From CAJXNP01 sp050305935 (GTDB lineage: Bacteria > Bacteroidota > Bacteroidia > Cytophagales > Cyclobacteriaceae), in NCBI GenBank assembly GCA_050305935.1, contig JBNLGG010000034.1:1-44495 (forward strand): 44,495 bases of DNA, given 5' to 3'. Positions 16,301 through 23,492 of the stretch are shown here, piece by piece; position 1 is the stretch's first letter; each line of letters begins with the position of its first letter. Position numbers and translations under genes: made by a program. The notes beneath the pieces are model-generated. The model searched no databases. It was not told the origin of the DNA and saw nothing but the letters and a program-made list of their open reading frames with translations.

Positions 16301-18046
16301 TTTTTGTCGATAGTCGGGATGCACTACATCGTAGAAGTTGATGTCATTAGACGGATCTTGTGAATGGCCCAGCGTTTCCTTCCAGATCTTATTGACAAAA
16401 TGGATTTTGCCATTTTGGTTAAAGATCATGATCAGGTCATTGGCATTATTGAACAGGTCTTTTAGTTGTTCGTTGGTTCGTAAGAGTTCTTCTTCGATTT
16501 TCTTTTTCTCGGTTATATTCTCACCCACTATGGTAATGTTCTCCACTATCCCCTTTGAATTATAAAAAATGATATTATTAAATTTCAAGCGCAACGCGAT
16601 GCCGCTTTGATGCTTCACATGGCACTCAAATGTGGGTATGTACCCTTTATTTTGAAAAATTACCCTGAGGTCATATTTTATTTTTTCACTTTCTTCCGGC
16701 ACGATGAGTACATCAAAAAGATCTTTTTTCAGGAGGTCATTACGCCGAAACCCGGTGGTTTGAAGTAATGCGTCATTGCAATAGATAATGATACCGTTCT
16801 TGTTAATGGAAAAGGAAGGTAAATCCGACAGCGACAACGAGTCATGGAGTTTTTGTTCCGATTCATTTAATGCGAACTCGTACCTGACAGCATCTTCTTT
16901 GTTTTTCTGTAAGGTCACATCGATGGCTGCAGAAATATATCCTGTAAATTGACCATCACTGTCAAAGATTGGTATACCTGATTCAAAAATCCACCTGAAT
17001 TCTCCGGTGTGCATTTTTAGCCGGTAATAGGTGTTGTATTTTTTTCGCTCGTTGAATGATTTATTTAGTACCTCTCGGAGTATTTTTACATCTCCTTCAA
17101 AAACATTTTCAAACCAGCCGTTTAGTTTTTCCTGTTTTTGCGACCTACCTGTAAATCGGGTCCACTGAAGGCTGAAATAATAAAATTCATTTCGCTCATT
17201 GGACATTTTAAATAATACTATCGAATCTTTGGAAAATGGTAAGGCCTCCTTTTCTTCTGCTTTCATCAACAGGGAGTGATGAACAAATTTCAACTGGATA
17301 ACAGCGGAGGCAAATCCGGTAAAATTGCCGCTATCGTCGTACAAGGGGACAGCAGTCTCCGTTACCGGGCATAAGTTGCCGTGGCTGTTTTTCAGGGAAT
17401 ATGTAATGTCGTACTTGGCATGTTTGCGATAGGCCTCCTTGTAGGTATTTATCACCTCTTGTTGATCGTTTGCATCTACAAAGATCAACCAGTCTTTAAT
17501 ACCCGAAGTCTTGCTAACCCCCAGGAAACTTTCTAGTGATTTGTTGATGTAGAAGATCTTCTGCTCATCGTTGGTGACTTTAAACATCACCGGTCCTTCT
17601 TCTACCAGGCTTGCAGTAATATTTTCTGTCGAACCGGAAGGAGGCGTGGAGCTTGGTTCGCCCTCTTTGATCGGGGTAATAAGCAGGTAATAGTTTCCCG
17701 TCGCATCAAATTTGTTGATGATCGTTGTGGTTGGAACCATTTGTCCCTGGCGATTGATAAACTGGAGGTCAAAATTTTTCGGAAGGCCGGGATTGACAGA
17801 ACTTAAGTCAAGCTCAAAAACAGTTAGTTCATTTGATTTGTTTTTGCCGGGCAGGATAATGTCAATTTTCTTTCCAATCACTTCTTTTTTTGTGTATCCG
17901 AAATACTCAAAGAAGGGAGAATTGACTTCTATGATCGTGTCTTTTGTAACCTTGACAATTGCCGGAGGCATACCGGAAATCTTGTTTTTAAAATCGCTGG
18001 TTTTTGTGGTTCTGCTTTTGTCAATATGTATAGGCTGGTCCTTCAT
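13310..18046 (-). CDS. Hybrid sensor histidine kinase, seven PAS, GAF, REC and Hpt
   Basis: 1,578 aa from the ATG at 18046; the codon before it is TTG. Order, approximate residues: five PAS (25-125, 150-255, 270-380, 395-510, 525-640), GAF (650-800), two PAS (815-930, 940-1055), HisKA with SHEIRTPMNG (His1083), HATPase with N box SNAIKFT, G1 SDSGIGIS and G2 GGTGLGLS, receiver with MDIQMPDMDG (Asp1379), and C-terminal Hpt with LHTLKGNAG (His1519). There is no signal peptide or membrane helix, so it should sense cytoplasmic signals. With REC and Hpt in one chain, an internal His-Asp-His relay can end on a separate receiver; the single-domain regulator at 12180 is a candidate. No DNA-binding output is fused. 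Confidence 0.95.
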   Translation of the reverse strand: MKDQPIHIDKSRTTKTSDFKNKISGMPPAIVKVTKDTIIEVNSPFFEYFGYTKKEVIGKKIDIILPGKNKSNELTVFELDLSSVNPGLPKNFDLQFINRQGQMVPTTTIINKFDATGNYYLLITPIKEGEPSSTPPSGSTENITASLVEEGPVMFKVTNDEQKIFYINKSLESFLGVSKTSGIKDWLIFVDANDQQEVINTYKEAYRKHAKYDITYSLKNSHGNLCPVTETAVPLYDDSGNFTGFASAVIQLKFVHHSLLMKAEEKEALPFSKDSIVLFKMSNERNEFYYFSLQWTRFTGRSQKQEKLNGWFENVFEGDVKILREVLNKSFNERKKYNTYYRLKMHTGEFRWIFESGIPIFDSDGQFTGYISAAIDVTLQKNKEDAVRYEFALNESEQKLHDSLSLSDLPSFSINKNGIIIYCNDALLQTTGFRRNDLLKKDLFDVLIVPEESEKIKYDLRVIFQNKGYIPTFECHVKHQSGIALRLKFNNIIFYNSKGIVENITIVGENITEKKKIEEELLRTNEQLKDLFNNANDLIMIFNQNGKIHFVNKIWKETLGHSQDPSNDINFYDVVHPDYRQKTKIALELIKEGKKVDKFDTIFITKDNRRINLTGGVNCSVDARGDIEYRGIFHDITERIRAEKAQSLYYKIANMTIHSTDNESFFSDIYSELTNIIEGKNFYVALTDLGPDKINFPFFKDEFKNRKTTSFSRPYGKGITEYAMESNKPLFLYEKDILNLVHYNKIEISQPIPKVWLGVPLKLGQKAIGLIAVQCYHNRNTYTYRDLELLDFISGQVALAIERKQKEQKIREQSARMNAIFESGSHLIWTINRRYQFTSYNKNYLNSDKEYKNLFPILREDHEKTNDVAYQFWKEKFDTVFSGKSLHFEVKLEHHKKKKISWKEVFLSPIYQYDLTIHEVSGIAIDITQKKQTELAIQESEEKFRNIFESFQDIYFRCSRKGKIEMISPSVKELIGYSQEDLLGKNIKNFYKDEKGLVSVIRQLLENTSARNVETNIIAKDGKSIPCICNIRLFNQGTKNAYIEGVARDITVMKQANQNLKTAKELAEKSLKIKEGFLANMSHEIRTPMNGIIGMIDLISSTDLDKEQEKYVKTIKKSSETLLNILNDILDLSKIEAGKMELKKIPVKLKSTMEKLYALFSQQAQSKEINLYYHMDKNLPEKILLDETRLLQILSNLTSNAIKFTDGGGSINISLKTIIKDGKKNIIKVVVSDSGIGISQENIRKLFSSFTQIDHSSTKTFGGTGLGLSISKELCKLMNGDMGVYSALGLGSSFWFTFEADSTDQEVIDEDELLNNDVAIHDFFDNQKPHVLIVDDNVVNRQVAGEILKKSGCIVDLAVNGTESIEKARENEYDVIFMDIQMPDMDGVTATKKIKALGLKKLAPIVAMTAYSMKEDKERFIKSGLDDYISKPIKANELLKKIRELINMEATFDASENEIVTQEDIIINEDVVDQLKKYGGLDMVESVFKDFESETKEQINQCIEDLEKSDYHNIKLNLHTLKGNAGTLGIEKVAKLTIKIESDLKNNMYGELESDLDELKSKFEEFQRYYPLFLKQQN

Positions 18047-18151
18047 CAACGAAGTAGGAAAAACATCAATTAAAATTGCGAAACCTTAATTATAAGCAAT
18101 CTAATCGTAATTTTGTCGATTATTGAATATTAGCACCAAAATTAATAAAGA

Positions 18152-19060
18152 TTGTCCAATAATAATTTTCTGATCACTATTGTAGGGCCAACGGCGGTGG
18201 GTAAGACATCTGTCAGTATTCAGCTTGCCAAACACTATGGATGCGAAATTATTTCTGCCGATTCCCGGCAATTTTTTAAGGGCATGGCCATTGGTACGGC
18301 AAAACCAACTTCGGATGAAATGGAGGGAGTGCCTCATCATTTTATTGATTTTTTAGGAGTAGAAGAAGAAATGAGCGCGGGTGCTTTTGAAGTGGCGGCT
18401 GTCGACAAGCTCCGGCAGCTTTTTGCCGCAAATGACAAGGCAATCCTCATCGGCGGGTCGGGGCTTTATATAAAGGCTGTAACGGAGGGCATGAGTGAAA
18501 TGCCCACACCACCTCCTGAAATCAGAAGACAACTGATGGTGGAACTGGAAAAAAATGGGTTTGATGGGCTGTTGAAGGAATTGGAACGTAGGGATCCCGA
18601 TTATTTTGAGCATGTGGACCAAAAAAACCATCAGCGAGTCGTTCGGGCGCTCGAGATGATCCGGTTTACGGGAAACCCTTTTTCTTCTTTCAGAAATGGA
18701 CCGGAAAGGGAGAGGGATTTTAATATCGTAAAAATCGGACTAGAGCTGGAAAGGGAAGTCCTCTATCGGCGGATAAATGAACGGGTGGATGAAATGATAG
18801 CTGTCGGACTGGAAGAAGAAGTAATTTCCCTGAAGAAGAAGAAAGATTTAAATGCGCTCCAAACAGTAGGGTATAAGGAAATATTTGATTATCTCGATGG
18901 GCACTATGACCGGGAAGAGGCCATTCGTTTGATCAAAAGAAACACAAGAAGATATGCCAAAAGGCAACTGACCTGGTTTAAAAAGGACGAGGAGGTGAAA
19001 TGGTTTTACCCAACGGAGATTAGTGAAATAGTAGCTTACATCGACCAGTCAATATCTTAA
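18152..19060 (+). CDS. miaA: tRNA dimethylallyltransferase
   Basis: Adds a dimethylallyl group to A37 of tRNAs reading UNN codons. 302 aa. P-loop GPTAVGKT at 12-19, then DSRQFFKGMAIGTAKP, the GGSGLY motif and the basic NTRRYAKRQLTWF C-terminal region are all family hallmarks. The only start that keeps the P-loop at a normal distance from the N-terminus is TTG at 18152; no ATG is available upstream in frame. It is divergent from the hybrid kinase across about 105 bp. A TAATTTTG at 18108 resembles a -7 box but lacks a paired -33 TTG. Confidence 0.96.
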   Translation: MSNNNFLITIVGPTAVGKTSVSIQLAKHYGCEIISADSRQFFKGMAIGTAKPTSDEMEGVPHHFIDFLGVEEEMSAGAFEVAAVDKLRQLFAANDKAILIGGSGLYIKAVTEGMSEMPTPPPEIRRQLMVELEKNGFDGLLKELERRDPDYFEHVDQKNHQRVVRALEMIRFTGNPFSSFRNGPERERDFNIVKIGLELEREVLYRRINERVDEMIAVGLEEEVISLKKKKDLNALQTVGYKEIFDYLDGHYDREEAIRLIKRNTRRYAKRQLTWFKKDEEVKWFYPTEISEIVAYIDQSIS

Positions 19061-19140
19061 TTCTTCATTGCCATAAAATCCTGAATTTATCCCTGCGCTA
19101 AAACTTTAATCCTTTAATTTAGCGGAAAAATTGAGATGCT

Positions 19141-19686
19141 ATGACGCCAATGTTATATGTACTTAAAGCAATGCACATCATCTTTGCCGTGACGTGGTTT
19201 GCTGCTTTATTTTACATTCCCCGCTTATTTATTTATCAAACCGAAGCCAGGGAAAAGGCTGACAACTCCTCCGAGGCAATGATCGCGCAATACAAACTGA
19301 TGTCAAAGAGACTTTGGAAAGGTATTGCCTGGCCGTCCTTGATTCTTAACTTGCTTTTTGGGTTGGGGATTTTGCAGCCCTACTTTTTATTTATGCCCCC
19401 ATGGTTAATAGTGAAGCTGGTTTTTATTGGTTTATTAATTGGCTACCATCATGTATTACATTTCGCTTTCAAGGGGCTCCAAAAAGACCATTATAAATAT
19501 TCGTCCGACCAAATGCGGATGATCAATGAAATAGCCACCGTTTTCCTGTTTGGCATCGTTATCCTTGGGGTGATGAAAGGTATTGTCAATTTTACCTATT
19601 TCACGACAGGGATGATCGGGTTGATCATTTTGCTATATGTTGGAATAGTGATGTATCGTCGTTCAAGAAAAAAATCAGTTAAATGA
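19141..19686 (+). CDS. hemJ: HemJ-type protoporphyrinogen IX oxidase (CopD-like membrane protein)
   Basis: 181 aa with about five hydrophobic helices. KAMHIIFAVTWFAALFYIPR at the N-terminus, RLWKGIAWPSLILNLLFG and WLIVKLVFIGLLIGYHH match HemJ (UPF0093), which oxidises protoporphyrinogen IX late in haem synthesis; His12 is the expected haem ligand. A CGCTAAA/TTTAGCG inverted pair (19096-19124) precedes the gene, with no clear role. The haem link fits the nearby SCO and cytochrome c genes. ATG start. Confidence 0.88.
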   Translation: MTPMLYVLKAMHIIFAVTWFAALFYIPRLFIYQTEAREKADNSSEAMIAQYKLMSKRLWKGIAWPSLILNLLFGLGILQPYFLFMPPWLIVKLVFIGLLIGYHHVLHFAFKGLQKDHYKYSSDQMRMINEIATVFLFGIVILGVMKGIVNFTYFTTGMIGLIILLYVGIVMYRRSRKKSVK

Positions 19687-19693
19687 AACCGAC

Positions 19694-19776
19694 ATGATTA
19701 ACATATTCATAAATCACACATGTATGCTGAAGACCACCGGTGCGCAGGCATAAATACTAATGAATTTGTTAATCAT
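19694..19776. repeat. Inverted repeat with 17-bp arms upstream of the SCO gene
   Basis: The arms are 19694-19710 (ATGATTAACATATTCAT) and 19760-19776 (ATGAATTTGTTAATCAT), reverse complements with one mismatch. The 49-bp centre contains the perfect palindrome CACCGGTG. A second small hairpin (GTCTGC/GCAGGC) follows at about 19783-19800. It lies between hemJ and the SCO gene and could be a terminator-like cruciform, a palindromic repeat element or a protein-binding site; no T-run follows. Confidence 0.65.
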
Positions 19777-19833
19777 CAAACCCGTCTGCCGACGAAGCAG
19801 GCATGTGACCATTGAAAATTTAATTATATACAC

Positions 19834-20490
19834 ATGAAAATCACCCATATTCTGCTTGTAGCTATTGCAAGCACTTTGATCCAATGTCATTCCTCCAACG
19901 GGGATGGAAACGAAAAAGTGGTATTGCCAATTTTAGGGAATAAACATGTCGAGAATATAGAGATAAACGGTGGTATAAAAGCAGATACCGTTTATCATAC
20001 CATCCCGGATTTTAGCTTTATAGATCAAAATGGCGATACCATCACGCAGGACACCTTTAAAGACAAAGTGTATGTTGCTGATTTTTTCTTCACTACCTGT
20101 CCTACGATTTGCCCGACAATGAAAGCCCAAATGCTCAGGGTATATGAGCAATTTCTTGATAATGACCAGGTATTGATCCTTTCCCATACCATTGACCCGG
20201 CATACGATAATGTAGAAGTTCTTCATGATTTTTCCGAAAAGCTGGGAGTGGAGAGCCACAAGTGGCATTTTGTCACCGGTGATAAGGATAAGATTTATGA
20301 ACAGGGAATGAAGGGCTACATGGTTACTGCAGGGGAAGATAAATCTGCTCCGGGAGGATACATTCACTCCGGTGCATTTATTTTAGTGGACAAAGATAAA
20401 AGGGTGAGGGGCCTCTATGACGGAACCAAACCATTGCAGGTGAATGAATTGATGGAGGATATCCAAATTTTGCTCGCCGAATATGAATAA
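19834..20490 (+). CDS. SCO1/SenC family copper chaperone, lipoprotein
   Basis: 218 aa. The N-terminus is a short lipoprotein signal with Cys18 (LIQC). The thioredoxin-like fold carries the copper-binding TTCPTICPT (Cys89, Cys93) and the matching histidine in GGYIHSGAF (His178). SCO proteins deliver copper to the CuA site of cytochrome c oxidase; an oxidase gene is not in the window. The stop overlaps the next start by 8 bases, so it is coupled with the cytochrome c gene. ATG start. Confidence 0.93.
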   Translation: MKITHILLVAIASTLIQCHSSNGDGNEKVVLPILGNKHVENIEINGGIKADTVYHTIPDFSFIDQNGDTITQDTFKDKVYVADFFFTTCPTICPTMKAQMLRVYEQFLDNDQVLILSHTIDPAYDNVEVLHDFSEKLGVESHKWHFVTGDKDKIYEQGMKGYMVTAGEDKSAPGGYIHSGAFILVDKDKRVRGLYDGTKPLQVNELMEDIQILLAEYE

Positions 20491-20953
20491 TGCCACTCTC
20501 CTGTTTTGTTTTTTCTTCATCGGCTTATCGATCATTTCCCAATCTTGTGGCTCTAAAAGCAGTTCCAATGAAGGAGCTTCAGGAGAATTGAGCTATGAAG
20601 CCAGGATAAAAATCAAACAATATGTTTCCGAGGGAAGAAAACTATATAGCCTCCATTGCGCTAATTGCCATCAGGTAAATGGAGAGGGGCTGGCCAGTCT
20701 TTATCCTCCCGTAAAGAATTCCGATTTTTTGATGAAAGATATGGATAAGTCGATTTGTTATGTGAAAAATGGGTTAAAAGGGGAAATTAATGTGAATGGC
20801 ATCGTTTTTAATCAGGAGATGCCAGCCAATAATACGCTGACTGATCTGGAACTGGCGGAGATATTGACGTTTGTTGTCAACGAGTTTAATGAGAGAGAAA
20901 AGCTCATTTCGCAGAAAGACGTTCGACGGGTATTGAAGGATTGCCAACCCTAG
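20483..20953 (+). CDS. Class I-type cytochrome c, lipoprotein
   Basis: 156 aa. The N-terminal hydrophobic segment ends in SQSC (Cys22), a likely lipoprotein site. The haem-binding motif is CANCH (Cys59, Cys62, His63), and Met113 in FNQEMPANN is the probable axial ligand, followed by LTDLELAEILTFV as in small monohaem cytochromes c. It should carry electrons at the periplasmic face. Coupled with the SCO gene through an 8-base overlap, which suggests a shared role in respiration or copper-enzyme assembly. Confidence 0.9.
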   Translation: MNNATLLFCFFFIGLSIISQSCGSKSSSNEGASGELSYEARIKIKQYVSEGRKLYSLHCANCHQVNGEGLASLYPPVKNSDFLMKDMDKSICYVKNGLKGEINVNGIVFNQEMPANNTLTDLELAEILTFVVNEFNEREKLISQKDVRRVLKDCQP

Positions 20954-21398
20954 TTGCATTTTTTGATCCAATTTTTTGCCTGCTGTCCATGGATTCCCAT
21001 CATTTTCTCAGTTCAAAATCTGTAGGGTATCCGTTCGATAAATGTAAGTTGGTGTAAGGATAGAGCTGAATAAATCAGATTTGTTGAAGGTGTTAAATGT
21101 ACATAATTGATATAAAATATAATTTTATAAAGATCGGTTTGAAAATGAGAAAACCTGGGTGTAAAACCGGTTGTATGGTCTTTCTAGCACTTTTTCACCA
21201 TTTCGTGGTTGGGTTTTCCATTCGATCAAATGCAGCTTTATTCCGACGAATTTTTTTCGCTGGTGTGATTTTCATGTATGATTTGTAGGGAATGTATCCC
21301 GTTTTACTATTTTTTCATTTGGTAATAAAACTCTAAAAATCAATTTGCCGCGCCGAAAAACGTCCATTAGCTTTGTTTAAACCTTAAATTCGCGTTGT
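20954..21398. other. Gene-free stretch holding the promoter of the 97-aa gene
   Basis: 445 bp with no supportable gene. A 63-codon plus-strand frame at 21097-21288 has no family features and cysteine- and aromatic-rich composition typical of non-coding translation. Only the promoter at 21344-21375 stands out. Confidence 0.6.
21344..21375 (+). promoter_or_regulatory. Bacteroidota-type promoter of the 97-aa gene
   Basis: TTTG at 21344-21347 and TAGCTTTG at 21368-21375 match the -33 and -7 elements (TTG and TAnnTTTG) with 20 bases between. Transcription would begin about 21380, leaving a leader of roughly 18 bases before the ATG at 21399. Confidence 0.6.
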
Positions 21399-21692
21399 AT
21401 GAAAAAAGCATGGAAAAATTTAGTTCGGTCTTTTAAGCCAACTTATTCGGTAGTTTTTACGATGTATCATGTTATTCCTGGCTCTCCTGTTCAGCGTAAA
21501 GCTCAACGACATGATTTTGAAAAAGGAGAATTTGCTAAGGCAAGAACAATGTACGATAAACTTGTCCATAAAACCTCTGAATTAAAAATGGCTCCTGCTG
21601 AAGTATTTCTTGTAAAAGGGAAAAAGAAAGTAGTTCAAAAGCAGCAGTTTGGACCAGTAAAAGATTTGAGACAATTCAAAATGAGTGCGTAA
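21399..21692 (+). CDS. Small basic conserved-looking protein, unknown
   Basis: 97 aa, strongly basic, with no signal peptide or membrane helix. The N-terminus is KKAWKNLVRSFKPTYSVVFT, the middle DFEKGEFAKARTMYDKLVHK looks helical, like a single TPR-type hairpin, and the C-terminus is FGPVKDLRQFKMSA. I do not recognise the family. The gene is well defined: it has its own promoter (21344-21375) and a clear intrinsic terminator (21703-21731), so a monocistronic, probably well expressed message is likely. Confidence 0.7.
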   Translation: MKKAWKNLVRSFKPTYSVVFTMYHVIPGSPVQRKAQRHDFEKGEFAKARTMYDKLVHKTSELKMAPAEVFLVKGKKKVVQKQQFGPVKDLRQFKMSA

Positions 21693-21702
21693 GATATATT
21701 CA

Positions 21703-21731
21703 CCGGGTTGCTGCATGCAACCTGGTTTTTC
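21703..21731 (+). terminator. Intrinsic terminator of the 97-aa gene
   Basis: CCGGGTTGC, loop TGCAT, GCAACCTGG: a 9-bp stem with one G-U pair, followed by TTTTTC. It lies 10 bases after the stop codon. There is no T-run on the other strand, so it serves the plus-strand gene and not moaA. Confidence 0.85.
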
Positions 21732-22736
21732 TTACCCGCCAATATTGGTCATCGACTCATTCTTAATTCCTGATCTCACATTATTTTTTTCCGCCTCAAA
21801 TCCGTCAACAGCCCTCCTGTTGATTACTTTCTTAACGGCATCCAGGATTTGCTCATCATTTTTATCACTTCTTATAAGGTCTTTCAGGTTAAGCTCTTCC
21901 CGCCCGTACAGGCAGGTCCTGAAATCTCCGGTTGCATTTACCCTGATGCGGTTACAGGAGCCGCAGAAGGTACGCGTATAGGCAGCGATCAAACCAATTA
22001 GTCCTTTGGCGCCTGGAATTTTATAATTTTCCGAAGTAGATGTTTTCAGGGTATGGAATTTCTCAATGCTTGGGAAAACGGTTTTGATTTCCTCTAATAT
22101 CCTGGCGGTATTCCATGTGAGCTTCTTCACTTCCCTGAACTGGCCATTGAATGGCATCTCTTCGATGAAACGCATTTTAATGGGCAGGTTGATCGATAGC
22201 CTGGACAAGGGGATTATGTCCTGCTCATTTAAACCTTCCATGACAACGGCATTGACCTTTACATTAAAACCATTGTCAATCAATGCAAAAAGTGAATCCC
22301 TCACCTTTTCAAAATCATCCCTGCGGGTTATTTTTTTGAATGTATTATGGTCAAAGGTATCGAGGCTAAGGTTGATGTCCTGAATGCCAAGATGTTTAAG
22401 TTCATTCAGATGGTTTTTCAGGACGACGCCGTTGGTAGTGATGCTTACTTTTTCGAGGCCTTCTATGTCCACGAGCTGTTCAAGGAATCCCATGATGTCC
22501 GCCCGGATAAAGGGCTCCCCTCCTGTTATTCGGATTTTTTTTATGCCATTGGCCACAAGCAGTCTGCTGAGCCTAAGTATTTCTTCATAACTAAGGAGCT
22601 GATCCTTTTTTACAAAGTTGATACCTTCCTCCGGCATACAATAGGAACAGCGCAAGTTACATCGATCTGTTACAGAAATTCTGAGGTATGAAATTTCCCG
22701 TCCATGGTTATCAATCAATTGCGCTTGCTCACTCAT
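21732..22736 (-). CDS. moaA: GTP 3',8-cyclase, molybdenum cofactor biosynthesis
   Basis: Radical SAM enzyme that with MoaC turns GTP into cyclic pyranopterin monophosphate. 334 aa. The first 4Fe-4S cluster is TDRCNLRCSYC (Cys26, Cys30, Cys33); the second, GTP-binding cluster uses Cys258, Cys261 and Cys275 in FCGSCNRIRVNATGDFRTC. The protein ends in the GG dipeptide required in MoaA (MTNIGG). ATG start at 22736. Divergent from moaD-moaE across about 100 bp. Confidence 0.97.
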   Translation of the reverse strand: MSEQAQLIDNHGREISYLRISVTDRCNLRCSYCMPEEGINFVKKDQLLSYEEILRLSRLLVANGIKKIRITGGEPFIRADIMGFLEQLVDIEGLEKVSITTNGVVLKNHLNELKHLGIQDINLSLDTFDHNTFKKITRRDDFEKVRDSLFALIDNGFNVKVNAVVMEGLNEQDIIPLSRLSINLPIKMRFIEEMPFNGQFREVKKLTWNTARILEEIKTVFPSIEKFHTLKTSTSENYKIPGAKGLIGLIAAYTRTFCGSCNRIRVNATGDFRTCLYGREELNLKDLIRSDKNDEQILDAVKKVINRRAVDGFEAEKNNVRSGIKNESMTNIGG

Positions 22737-22837
22737 AATCGTTTATTCAGAATGATTGTCGAAAGGCAAAGATATCAATCCTCAGGCGAAATCACACTCA
22801 AATTTCTGATTAAAAGGGTTATTTGATAACTTTGGAC

Positions 22838-23080
22838 ATGCAAATCTCTATTCTTCTTTTTGGTATTGCCAGAGATATTGTCGGCAAGTCGGAGCTCAAA
22901 CTGGAGGTTGACGAGGGATGCGATGTCGCTCAATTAAAAGCGACAATCATCGAACAATTTCCGAGATTTGAATTGCTCAAACATCTGGCAGTAGCGGTCA
23001 ACAATGAGTATGCGAAAAGTGACTGCTTGTTACGCCAGGGAGATGAGATAGCCTTAATTCCACCAGTAAGCGGAGGATGA
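22838..23080 (+). CDS. moaD: Molybdopterin synthase small subunit
   Basis: Ubiquitin-like sulfur carrier that donates sulfur to cyclic pyranopterin. 80 aa from the ATG at 22838; an upstream TTG at 22823 would add five residues with no family support. ISILLFGIARDIVG at the N-terminus and the C-terminal PPVSGG, whose GG is thiocarboxylated, are typical. TAACTTTG at 22827-22834 matches a -7 box and ends 3 bases before the ATG, so the message may be leaderless; the -33 element is poor (TTTC). The stop is followed one base later by moaE. No MoeB/ThiF-type activating enzyme gene is in the window. Confidence 0.93.
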   Translation: MQISILLFGIARDIVGKSELKLEVDEGCDVAQLKATIIEQFPRFELLKHLAVAVNNEYAKSDCLLRQGDEIALIPPVSGG

Positions 23081-23081
23081 T

Positions 23082-23492
23082 ATGATTGAACTAACACACG
23101 AACATATTGATGTACAAAAAGTAATCTCTGCTGTTGAAACAGATCAGGCAGGAGGGATAGACGTGTTCATTGGGGCCGTTCGGGATGCCACCCAGGGTAA
23201 GAAGGTCATAGCACTTGAATTTGAAGCCTACGAAAAAATGGCCATTGCTGAATTCCAAAAAATCATTGATCAAGCCGGGAAAAAGTGGCCGATCTTGAAA
23301 GTAGCGGTTTCACATGCTGTAGGAAGAAGGGAAATAGGTGAATTGGCAGTGGTCATTGCGGTTTCAGCCGCCCATCGTGACGCTGCGTTTCAGGCATGCC
23401 GGTATGTGATTGACACATTAAAGGAAACCGTGCCCATCTGGAAAAAGGAGATTTTTGAAGATGGGGATGTGTGGGTGGCCGCCCATCCTTAG
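23082..23492 (+). CDS. moaE: Molybdopterin synthase large subunit
   Basis: Catalytic subunit that, with thiocarboxylated MoaD, converts cyclic pyranopterin monophosphate to molybdopterin. 136 aa. FIGAVRDATQGKKVIALEFE, SHAVGRREIGELAVVIAVSA and VPIWKKE are the conserved MoaE blocks; Lys residues in the latter line the active site. It starts 1 base after moaD (TGA-T-ATG). Its end overlaps the convergent 3' end of mobA by 4 bases. Confidence 0.95.
   Translation: MIELTHEHIDVQKVISAVETDQAGGIDVFIGAVRDATQGKKVIALEFEAYEKMAIAEFQKIIDQAGKKWPILKVAVSHAVGRREIGELAVVIAVSAAHRDAAFQACRYVIDTLKETVPIWKKEIFEDGDVWVAAHP

Noticed and set aside
18108..18115. TAATTTTG as -7 box of miaA
   Set aside because: No TTG at 17-23 bases upstream; a TAnnTTTG-like match in AT-rich DNA is not enough.
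21097..21288. 63-codon plus-strand frame upstream of the 97-aa gene
   Set aside because: No recognisable protein, no promoter or ribosome site before it, and the true promoter lies after it.
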